From Siphonodentalium dalli (Eukaryota; Mollusca; Scaphopoda; Gadilida; Siphonodentaliidae), in NCBI GenBank assembly GCA_032622095.1, contig CP136066.1:231758961-231822960 (forward strand): a DNA stretch of 64,000 nt. The letters run 5' to 3'. The position numbers were made by a program, and so were the translations under genes. Under the pieces are notes generated by a model. That model searched no databases and was not told where the DNA came from. It was given only the letters and a program-made list of their open reading frames with translations. This document shows, piece by piece, positions 24,101 to 36,100 of the stretch (position 1 is the stretch's first letter; every line of letters starts with the position of its first letter).

Positions 24101-27100
24101 GATTAATTGATTTTTGAAAAATATATAACCCTTCAGACACATTCTTTTGATATTACATTAAAATAATGGCTAATAGCCAATATAATTTTTATATGCAATA
24201 GGTTACAAGCAGATAAATCTACATTATTGTTTGTATTATGCAGAAACATATTAAATGAACCCTCTTGTTGAATCAGGTTCATTAGTTAATGAACATTCAA
24301 TAAGACACCAATTGAATATGCTTACAGATTATATGTGATGCATTATTTTGAAAATCAATATGGCAGATAATATTGCCAGGAACCTTATTTTCCCATCTGT
24401 TCATATTGTCATGGTTGACTGAATTTTGGGGACCACAGAGTGCTTAAAAGATTAACAGTGAAGATTATGTGTTTTAGTCTGCAAGCTACTTGTCAAATAT
24501 TGTTATGTCTTGAAACCATTTGATTCAGTGTTACTTTCCTTTAAATTAACTATGGTAATTTTTTCGATTTAGGGATCATTGGGGCCAGCATCCGCTCCAT
24601 ATAATGGCTGTATAACATTATATAGATAACACTTTTGAATTGTATAAACTATATGCATTTTTGACATGATTGATAAACAAATAACAACTGGGAAGAATGG
24701 GGGGGGGGGGGGGGGGATATGAGATGGAATCCCACATGTTGTTCTAAGCAGTCTGGCTTGTCAACTAATTATAATTTCTCTTTAGAAGTGAATGAGATTT
24801 GAACAGCTGGTAGTTTTGTTTCCAATGAGTAACTTCAACTTATAAACACATCCTCAGAAATAACTAAACCATTGGATTTCACATAGAGAGGTCCTTGGAT
24901 GAATAAGGATAGAGTTATTAGATTTAGAACACCCCCCCCCCCCCCCCCCCCCGGTCGCAACCACAAATACTTTAACCCCTTCTTAAGACAAATTATTTGA
25001 GCTATTGAATTCAAGATAGTGCTGATATATGGATACCTGTGTTCATATCTTTGATAAATTATCAGTTATAGCTAATCGCTATCGCCCGGGTATGGGTTAA
25101 ACATCTGCCGGTCGTGATCGGCCTCTCGTTATTGAGTTGCCAAAGAGTTTTGTCATCTAGATTGCAGTAAAAAGCTAAATTATTTTCAATGCAGGGGGAA
25201 TAACTCTACATATTAAAGATGGAGTTCTTCCCCTTCCATTAAAAAAGTTTGAATTCTATTGCATTTTGGGATCCAAAGTGGGAGGGGGGAGTCATTCTAT
25301 AATTTCAATAGTTTTTGGCTCACCTGAGACAAAGTCTCTGGTGGAGCTACATGTGTATAGTCATCACTCCTCGTCCGTCCGTCAACAATTCTTTAAACTT
25401 CTCCTCTGGAACCATAAGACCGAATTGGTTCATAGTTGGTGTGGATATTGCCTAGGTGACTCACATTCAGATTTGTTCAAATGAGGTCACTGGGTCAAAT
25501 GTGGGCAGTGACATAACTCCAAAAAATATTCAAAATTGCAAGTGAAGTCTGACATTTTTATAAACATTTCCTGGAGATCTGCTAGAGATCATTAATTCCC
25601 AATTACAACATCAATCTATCATATGTATTGTTCAAATCTTTCAACAGGACATTTAACTCTCCCACACCCACCACTTCACCAGAACATATTTGGCAAACTT
25701 GAAAAGTGTTCTTTGAAAGAACCACCAGCTCTATTTAGTTCACATTTAATATTGAGGCTCCTTTGGTGATGTGTGATTCAGATTTGTTTAATCAGGGTCA
25801 CCAGGTCAAGTAGGTGCAAGGCCAGCTACATTACTCTTTCTCTCCATAGTAATTCATCATACGTCTTCTATGCAAGAATGAAATGGCCTATTTTGCTTAT
25901 ATTTGGTAGGAAATTACCTTGGGTGACAGATTTGTGAAAATGGCATCACAAAGTCGAATAAGGGCATTGCCAGAGACATAACTATTTCACAACATAGTAA
26001 TTCTTAAAATATGTATGGCAGAGCCAAGAACTAGTTGGCTTATTTAGCATGGAATGTTCTTGTATGACTGCGATACACATATTTTTAATGGGGTAACCTG
26101 GAAAAATAGGACAGTTTCCTTCTTAATATGCTTCATTCACAAGGACCATCAGGTCTATTTTATAAAAAGGCGCTTGTGGGGGGGGGGGGGGGGGGGGGGG
26201 TGATCAGTAGTGTACATTTGGTAATTTGGCCACATATCCTGTTTAGATCTACTTGTTTTAAAGTGATTATGAAAAGTTCTCACTGTTGTGGTTTCCAGAG
26301 TCCCAGTCTTATCAGTCTTTGCAGTCTGGTGAGCGGGTCTCCCCACAGTCATTGACTCTTGTTCTCAGTCGTTTTTTAATCAATTTCCGTGAAACTTGGC
26401 ACAGGCATCAACCACCATGGTAACCTGTGCGCCTGCGATTATGATGTCTGTCGGAATTGTTTTGGTGGAGTTATTCCCTCTTTTTCGATTTAGAAATTTT
26501 TTTGCAACATGTATAATTTTGTCCGAGCTTTTATTCCTACATTTTTATACGCCCTTTTGAAAGAAAGGTCGTATTATGGAAATGGGTTGTCCGTCCGTCT
26601 GTCCGTCATCCGTCGTGCCATCCGTCCGTCCATATTTGGTTTCCAGATGATAACTTTAGATTGAATTGAGTGAACTGAACCAAATTTGGTGTGTTACTTT
26701 AACACACCAAAATACAGATCAAGTTCTAATATGGGTTTCGTCCACATGATTTTGACAGAGTTATGCCCCTTTTTCGACTTAGATTTCACCTGAATTTGTG
26801 GTTTCTGGATGATAACTTTAGATTGAATCGAGTGAACTGAACCAAATTCGGTATGTTAGTTTATCACCCCAAAATGCAGATCAAGTTTGAATATGGGTTT
26901 TGTCCGCATTATTTTGACTGAGTTATGCCCCTTTTTCGACTCAGATTTTACCTCATATGCGGTTTCCAGATGATAACTTTATATTGAATCGAGTGAACTC
27001 AACCAAGTTTCAAACGAATGAATTAAACCTTGCCCCACTTTAATCCAGTAAGGGCGTATTGTGCCCACGCCACGACGGCGTGCTCTTGTTAGGTCAATGT

Positions 27101-30100
27101 TTTTTTTAACTTGGCACAGACATTTAGTACCATGGGAACCTGTGCACCTGCAATTATGTCTGTCCCACTTTTTTCGGGGAGTTATTCAGTATTCACCTTT
27201 TTCGACTTGGACCATTTTTGCAACATGCATAATTTTGTCCGAGCTTTTATTCCTACATTTTTCGGTCAATAGGTTTCAGATTAATGTTAGGTTTGTACAC
27301 CTGCAATGGGAATTGTTTCAAATCTGACTTGAATCGCAATACGAATCTTAAGGTTATAAAAATTGCTCTAAATATTATTGTTGGGGGGGGGGGGGTTACA
27401 GCTACAGTCCTAGATCGTTGCATGCAAGGAATAGAGAAGGCATTCATGGCTCAATTTTCGAGTATCATACTTTTCCTTGCACAAGTCTGGTGGTGCATGG
27501 GAAGGGCTACTCTTCATATTGTCAATAAATGGTAAGACATGTTCTAAGTGGATGTGTATGTTTTTTCACAGATACATCGCCTCTACTTCTTCCACTTGGA
27601 TGGAAAGATACGCTACCCGATGTTGACCACAAGTGGGTGGCTGAAGCTTTATTCGAGCTTAACACCACAACAAATAGGCCCCAGCTGATTGATGAGAGCA
27701 GAATAAACAGAGTGATGTGGCATCCACCTGAGCCCAGTTTAAATCTGCCAAACTATGTTCCATCAATCGACAGGTAAATAAAGATTTTAACTATTTATTA
27801 ACTTGCATATTTGGTATGTGAAGTAATTACCATAGGTCAGGAGACGATACTAACTGGATTGAAAAACATTTATCTCTTTGCAAGAACAATTATATTTTGT
27901 ACAGTGTACACGTTTTCTGTCTGATCATTTACCAATCATGAATTAGTGCGGATTAGAAAGATTTTGAACGGACAGCAGGTAAAATGGGTCGATTGAAATT
28001 AAATTTGGTTTGATATGGATGCGATTGTTGATGGTGCCAATAATTTGATCAGCGCAACTGAACATTTTTCAGTTCGGACTCCTTGGTAAATTTAACAATT
28101 TATTTTTTTCATTTAAATTTTAATAGAAATTTTAACTTAACGTCATAATAACCTCTGCAATGGTACCGTAATATCTGCTCTCCCGAGTCACCACACCAAA
28201 TTTTGTTGAATTCAGTCCAGGGAGAAGAATCCAAACAGACGAGATCTATCCTGCCAGGCCTTTAGATTTGCGAATTTTGGGCGTGCATCATGGCAAACCA
28301 TACTTTTATGACAAGTAAGACCAAACAAATTGTCTCTTTCATTTTCTGAGAATGACCAGTCCCAGGGTTATTAGTTCAACTTTACTTTGTAAATTTTGAG
28401 CTTTTGCCATGGCTTGGTGTCCGTTGTCTGTGCGTGTGTGATTTGTCAACAATTTCCTTCAGCACAGGCCTTTGGTCGTCGGATCATTATAAAATTTGTA
28501 TAGCTGTTGACATTGACATGTAGATGGGAACGAGTAATTTTTGGGTCGTTCGGCAAAATAACATGGCCACAGCAGCCATCTTTGCATGAATTAATCCTTT
28601 TGCATGGGCTACAGGTCGTACATTTCGTCTGGGGTCATTCGGTCAAAAAACATGGCTGCCAGTAGCCATTTTGGATTTTACTCTTTGTCTGATCAAATGT
28701 TTTGGCACAGGTTGTTCCTTTGGTCATATCTTTATCAAATTTGTCATGGCTGTTGACATTGACATGTAAATGGCAACAAGTCATTTTGGGGTCATTTAGA
28801 AAAACAAAACATGGCTGTCAGTGGCCATCTTGGATTTTACTCTTTGCATAACTTGACCTTTCAACTTTCCACATTTCTAATCACTCCATTAACTGTAAGT
28901 ATGGCTTTGTTTCATATAGAACCCTGTAGTACTGAGGAACACCGATGTCAAATGTCATATTTATCTATTATATATTTTGAAAGATCTGTGTGTGTGTGTG
29001 TGTGTATCTGTGGGTGTGTGTGTATGTAATCGATGGACTCAAAAACGGCTGAGCCAATTTCGATGAAACTTGGTATGTGGGGGTATTTTCGGGTCAGGAG
29101 TAACAGGCATATTGATTTTCAGATCCGATGTCAACTTTTCACGTGCCGAGGTCAAATCTGTTTTTACGCCGTTTTGCGCTAATATATTTCAGTTCGGTGC
29201 TCACAAATCGATTCGATATAGCGCGAATAATAAATTGCCAGTCATATAATTTGCACGGTTAGAATCTGTGTGGCTTCATCTTTCCACTGATGCATCACAT
29301 GCCTGTGTACGTTTAAAGTTTCTACCTTAATTATCGGGAAGAACGCAGGACCATGCTTCGCTCATTGAAAATCATTGAGTAAAAAAATATATTACGCCAT
29401 CAACATATCGTGACGTGTTCGCGTTAACTCTTACCCGGCCGATGTCGCGTTAACTCATCACCGGCCGAGGTATCCGCAAATGACATTGGGCTATATATCT
29501 CGAAAACGGGTGGAGCTATCGACTTGAAATTTGGTATGTGAATGTATCTTGCCCCGGATACAAATTTTATCGGGTCGCCGAGCCCGTGCGACGCCAGCTT
29601 CGCGCATGCGCAGACCAGATCTCGGAAACGGGTGGAGCTATCGACTTGAAATTTGGTTTTTGAATAGCCCGGACAACGTCGGGCTCATTGGCTAGTATCA
29701 ATATAAAATGAAAGTGTCAATGACACTGTAGCTCAACTTCGAAAGGGAATAATATCATGTGTTAAACTGTAACATATTGATATAAATATGACATTTGACA
29801 TCGGTGTTCCTCAGTACTACAGGGGTCTATATGAAACAAAGCCATTTAATGGTAAAAATTCCATTTTCATTTTTAATTTGGGCACATTTCAATAGTTTGG
29901 GCACGGCGTTCACCGACTTGAATTTGAGGGAATATATAAGCCTGTATCATACCGATATATAAAATATAGATTTGGCACATTTCAGTAGGTTCGTAACCAT
30001 ACATGTGGGGAAAAATCTGATTCAATTTGAATACCAAGAAGTGTCAAGGTGCAAGCAGGTTCATTAATTTGTGTGTGAAATACATTACATCTCAATTGCA

Positions 30101-33100
30101 CATGGATTCCACGAATTTTTCATATTTATTGACTTGAAACATGAAGCATTACAGTTTGTTGCCCAAGTCATGCTGATAAGACTCATAAAAATAGTTCTGG
30201 CTCTTAACTTAAGTATATAAATCAGCCACGTGGGTGGTTTGAGGCAGCATTTGCTTGGTGTGAGTGAAAAATAATATGACTTTCATGGTAGCATTATGTA
30301 CGTTTAAATACTTTAATTCACAATTTTCCACGATGAATTTTAAAGTGAACAGTAACCGTATAGCTAAATGAAAATATGTCCAGCAACCTGCAGCCAAGTG
30401 TTGATTGTTTCAGAACTACGACCTGCGCGGTTGTGGTTTTACTTCTGTCGAGTATTATTTCAATATCGGACTAATTATTTGGAGCATATGAACATATATT
30501 TGTTAACAAATTTATTATTATACTGTATGTTGTTTCGCACCCGTCTGTCTGTCCGATGTCTGTTCATGTCATCACTTGGAACAGTAGTGCTCGGATCTCA
30601 ATGGAATTTGGTATGATGTTCACTACTATGAGGACATTTAATAGATGCTTCTATTGTTTGTTTTGCTTTTCAATTCTAGAGTTATTCATCTTTGTTTATC
30701 TGGAAATATTGGCTATTTTGTCCATCCGATGTCGGTTCAGGTCATAACTTGAACAGTAGTCCTCGGATCTCAATGAAATTTTTTGTGGATGTTAACTATT
30801 ATGGGGACATTTAATGGGCATTTGAAAATGGGGACATTCAATAGAGGATTCAATCATTTTCTTCGAGTTTCCGTTGTAGAGTTGTTCCTTTTTTGTTATC
30901 CCCCGCCAAATTGAAAATTTGCGGGGGATATAGGAACGGGTTCTGTCCGTCCATCCTGAATTTGTAAGAGTCATAACTTGAACAAATGTCAACAGATTTC
31001 AAAGATTTGTGGTGCATGAGTTCACCTGACCATTACCTAGAATGGGTTCCGCAAGCCAGGTCCGACCCGTTATTTTTACCAGAGTTATTGGACTTGTTTA
31101 TTATTTTTGTTGAATTTACCAAACAGACGACGTCACAGGGCTCAGTTCCACATATGTCAACGGATTTCAAAGATCGATGGTATATGAGTTCACATGACCA
31201 GTATCTAGAATGAGTTCGCAAACCAGTTCTGGGCGGATATTTTTAGCAGAGTTATTGGACTTTGTTTATGACGATGTCATTTTTTTTGTTAAAAAGGCCC
31301 TATTTAATATGTTAATGGGTCCGTCGTCCATCCGTCTGCTTTTAGTTTCCGGATGATAACTTTGAATTGAGTGAACTGAACCAAATTTGGTATGTTAGTT
31401 TACCACCCCAAAATACAGATCAAGTTTGAATATGGGTTTCGTCCGCATGATTTTGACAGAGTTATGCCCCTTTTTCGACTTGGAATTTATTTGTTAGTAT
31501 TGTTATTATGCCACGGCGTGCTCTTGTTGGTCTATCTGTCTAGTATAGCAGTCATAAGTTATAGATCTGCCCACACTAGGTGTTATACGACAAGGGGATA
31601 TGCACAGGACGACAGTCCATCTCTTGTGTAGTTAGTTTTACATGATGTAAAATTTTCATGATTGCGTTTAAGTAACTTCTTGAATGTTCCGAGAATTGTA
31701 GATACGGGCGAAAGTGGTAGTAAAATACACATTGTTGTTTATTTCAGGTACTTTGCTCATAAACTACTTCTTTGGATGCCAAGAAGGCTTCATAACTGCA
31801 AGCTAATGTGTCCAGCTGACCATGAAGCAACGGAATTGTCTTCAGCAGGACTATATCGACATACCCGACAGGTGTTGGATGTGGACGGTTATTATAACCT
31901 AGCTACGGAATACCTGAAGTGTCGCAAATGCAACAAAAGGTATGAACTGAAATTCCAACAGTTATATTGCACTTACAATTTCAAATGCAATTAGCAATGT
32001 TTATTATAAAGTAGTGATGTTCCGATAATTAATCTTACCTCGTAGTTGAACATTGGCTTTACAGATTGCCAAAATAAAAAAATCTGTTATAGTAAGGCCA
32101 TTAAAGTATGGGTTCAGGGGGCCCGCATCACTAAAAGTCTGCTGCATCAAATCTATCGCAATCTCAAAAAACGGTCAAATTATTTTAAGAGCACCGGTCA
32201 CAGTTTTAAGAGCACTGGTTATAACGGGTAACATTTTAAGAGCACGGGTTATATTTACTTCCAGTGACAAAAGCACCTACTCTAATATTATCGTTTGTCT
32301 AATATTTTACTATTTTGGACTAATTAAAATGGGGAAAATGAGTTTGTTTTCTGTGTGCATTATGTCAGAGATCACAGTTATCCTGCAGTGGAGTGTATAT
32401 GGAGGATTAACCAAAAGAACATCTGTTGGTGAACTTTATGAGACAATAAAATGCCTTAAAGGAATTAGTCTGTCAAAAAAATATTTTTTTTATCGTCATA
32501 ATACTAATAATATATGTCTAACAGACCCATTTCGCCAAGAAAATTCAAAATCGAGCAGATAGTAATTTTATTATTATGATATTAAAAAAATCGCGGAAAT
32601 ATCCGAAGTCAGTCACGTGAGTGCGATCACATGACCACAACGCGGTCACATGACCGATCATCTGCATCAACGCTTACCGATGACAGCGGTGGGTGGAGCT
32701 TGAAATAATTCCGCCAATCGCGTAACGAGTTGATAAATTACTCTGGTTAATTACGATAAATAGCGATTACGGAATAAAACTGTTTGAATGTGCTGAATTA
32801 TGAACTGGATTTGCTAGAATGTTGGATTATATAACGAATGATGATGGCTAAAATGCACTTTGAGGCGATAAAAGTTGTTTGAAATGAGATTAATTTATGC
32901 AGAAATGCAATGAGCGAGCGGAATATCGTGCGAAACAAATTTAACTGTTTCTGAAAGAATACAAGTTAGGCCATATGCCGGTACTTCATTCTTCGTTGTA
33001 TGGTACCAATTTCGGAGGATAGTTTACACACTAGTGTCATCCCGTTGTGCGCTATATGCGTACAATTTTAAATACAAATGGGGTGCGATTAAAAAGGTGG

Positions 33101-36100
33101 TGGTTATTGTACTAGTACATGTATCATGATGGCTTATATTCGTCCCAATGATGTTCCTGTCTGTTTCTTCACACGAAACATTTTGTGTGGAGAAGTGCAC
33201 GACTGTGAACAGCTTGCTAAAATCCTTCCAGTCAAGATCGATAAGTGAGTAAACAAAAATAATTCACTCGAATACACAACAGACTGTTGAAACTACAAAA
33301 ATTATTAGTTAGGCTGCAGTTTGGCATAATGACATTTTTTTAATTGAAGGCTAGCCTGCCATTGTTTTTCAGTTTGTGTTTGTTGTTCGTTTTATTTTAC
33401 GTTTTGATGGCACATATTGACTTTCTAGAGAGGATTTTTTTGAATTGTTAGCATAGCAAAACTCCAATGATTGCCTCCAATAAAGAGCGTCCATGTTTTC
33501 GTCGCGGTGTAGACAATAAAGAGCGTTCTCAATTATGAACGTGCTTTATTTCGATATGTCATGGGTGATTTTGTATGTGGTATTGTGACAATTAAATATA
33601 AAGAGCGTCCATGCTTCCGTCTCCCAAAAGCGGTAGACAATAAAGAGCGTTCTAAATTACGCACTGTGTTGTCTTTTTGGAGGTACTAAATAATGGATCG
33701 CTAGCCCGCCCACAACTGAACACACTACATCTACTAGGCATCTTGGAATATGTGGCGATGACAGATACTCAGGATATTTATATCGAAAGTAAAACAACAA
33801 ACAAACACAAAACAAAAGCGCCTAAATAGAGTTAACATTATTCAGCCCAGTGTTTATATAAATTTGGGCGCTTCTTATATAAGTATGACCAGAGAGATAA
33901 TGTTCTTTCTATTCACTTTGTGGCATTTTAGAGTGCAAACAAGTTCGCGAATGACACTGATGAATAGTTGCTGAGTGATTACAAATCACCGAGTGAATAC
34001 GCGAGACAATCAAAGCACTAATACTGCCATCTATTCACCAAAACAGACACGTGCCGGCATGTTATTAATGGCTACAAAAACAACAACCATTCTAGGCGCT
34101 ATTAATTACTGTATTCACATAATTAGTCGAGTTTTTTTCCAAAACTCGACTTATAGTATGATGGGGGACGGTGGGCGGACGGGCGGGTGGGCGGGCGGGC
34201 GGGCGGCGTGTTTTGCTTATAACTCAACCGTTTATTGACGGATTAAAATTTTTTTTGGTGTGTGAGTACATATCCACGCACGTAAGCTGCAGACAAACAA
34301 TCGGGTTCGTCCGCACATTTATTACAGAGTTATGGCCCTTTGAATTTTTAGCTCGTTAGCGCGATAACTTCAACAAACGTTATCCAATTTGATTGAAATT
34401 TGGTATATAGGTGTCTCCCAAGAATATCTCGGATGAGTTCGAAAACCGGCCTGGTCCGATAAAATTTGATAGAGTTATGGCCCTTAATTAGTCATTTTTC
34501 ACGAATTTTCAGCTCGTTAGCGCGATAACTTCAACAAACGTTATCCGATTTGATTGAAATTTGGTATATAAGTGTCTCCCAACAATATCTCGGATGAGTT
34601 CGAAAACCGGTCTCGTCCGATAAAATTTGATAGAGTTATGGCCCTTAATTAGTCATTTTTCACGAATTTTCAGCTCGTTAGCGCGATAACTTCAACAAAC
34701 GTTATCCGATTTGATTGAAATTTGGTATATAAGTGTCTCCCAAGAATATCTCGGATGAGTTCGAAAACCGGCCTCGTCCGTTAAAATTTGATAGAGTTAT
34801 GGCCCTTAATTAGTCATTTTTCATGAATTTTCAGCTCGTTAGCGCGATAACTTCAACAAACGTTATCCGATTTGATTGAAATTTGGTATATAAGTGTCTC
34901 CCAACAATATCTCGGATGAGTTCGAAAACCGGTCTCGTCCGATAAAATTTGATAGAGTTATGGCCCTTAATTAGTCATTTTTCACGAATTTTCAGCTTGT
35001 TAGCGCGATAACTTCAACAAACGGTATATAAGTGTCTTCCAATAATATCCTGGACGAGTTCGAAAACCAGCCTGGCCCAATAAAATTTGATAAGAGTTAT
35101 GGCCCTTAATTTGTCATTTTTCGTGAATTTTTAGCTCGTTAGCGCGATAACTTCAACAAACGTCCTCCGATTTGTTTAAAATTTGGAATAGACATACTTG
35201 CCAAGAATATTTCGGACGAGTTCGAAAACCAGCCTGGCCCGATAAAATTTGATGGAGTTATGGCCCTTAATTAGTCATTTTTCGATTTTACCTATTAATT
35301 AGTCTACCGATACTGATGCACACCAATTGGCGGTAGCCACCGGCGGTAAGCCACCGAAAACGAGACACAGCATCTCTGATGCCACCTCTTGTTATTGTCT
35401 TCTATTCCAGATAAACGGCCAAAGCGTAACGTAATCTGTACACCACACGCGCACATACGACTCCGCATTTTAGTATCGGCTGACTTACGATTACGTCATC
35501 GTACTGTAGGGCTTCACGGTTTTTCGGTATTTAGTCATACCGCGGTTTTGTTTTTAATACCGTGTAGTCGGTATTGAATTTCTTGAATAGTCGGTATACC
35601 GCTGCACACTATATTTTCTTTTTTAGTCGGTTTTACGACAGCAAATGTCCATAAAATACACATTCTGAGGCACTAAAGCGTACATGTACCTGTAAGTTAT
35701 GAACGAAAGCGAGAACTAGCGAGACGAAACGAGAACCAGCGAGATGAAACGAGAACTAGCGACTGTAGCGAGTCTCATATGCACTTCAAATTAGTGTACA
35801 CAAAGCAATAATTAGACTAGGTCGCCATCCATACAATTACGAAATGTAAACTATATATACTCTCACAATTGTTTTCGTGCTAATCTTTATCCACTATGAG
35901 ACACCATGGTTAAATACCATTGGTTGGGGACCTTTTTAGTATAATCTGGACTTAAATCCCCCCTGGGCCCCCATGGTATAAATTCTTTAGAAAACGAACC
36001 AAGAGACATATCAATTTGATTCTCGAAATGTAAAAGTTAAAACCACCGCCTGTGACTGAAACAAAACACGTAGATTTAATTTCAAAATCAAACCAGAAAA

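Larger units (their letters stand above)
24610..27571 (+). other. Intron 6
   Basis: It holds long G/C homopolymers (24701-24716, 24931-24952, 26178-26200, 27384-27396). A short repeat tail lies at about 25085-25135 (gccggtcgtgatcggc, ctctcgtt). Two CTCTTGTT-class elements follow (25312-26363, 26542-27090). A repeat with 'gaaacttggcacaggcatc' occurs at 26385-26540 and 27090-27270. No gene. Confidence 0.55.
28315..31747 (+). other. Intron 8
   Basis: It holds an AGCTCAA-family copy (28374-28880), an inverted repeat split by a Helitron (28899-29852), unassigned sequence at 29853-30530, and CTCTTGTT-class material from 30535 to 31626. Confidence 0.6.
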
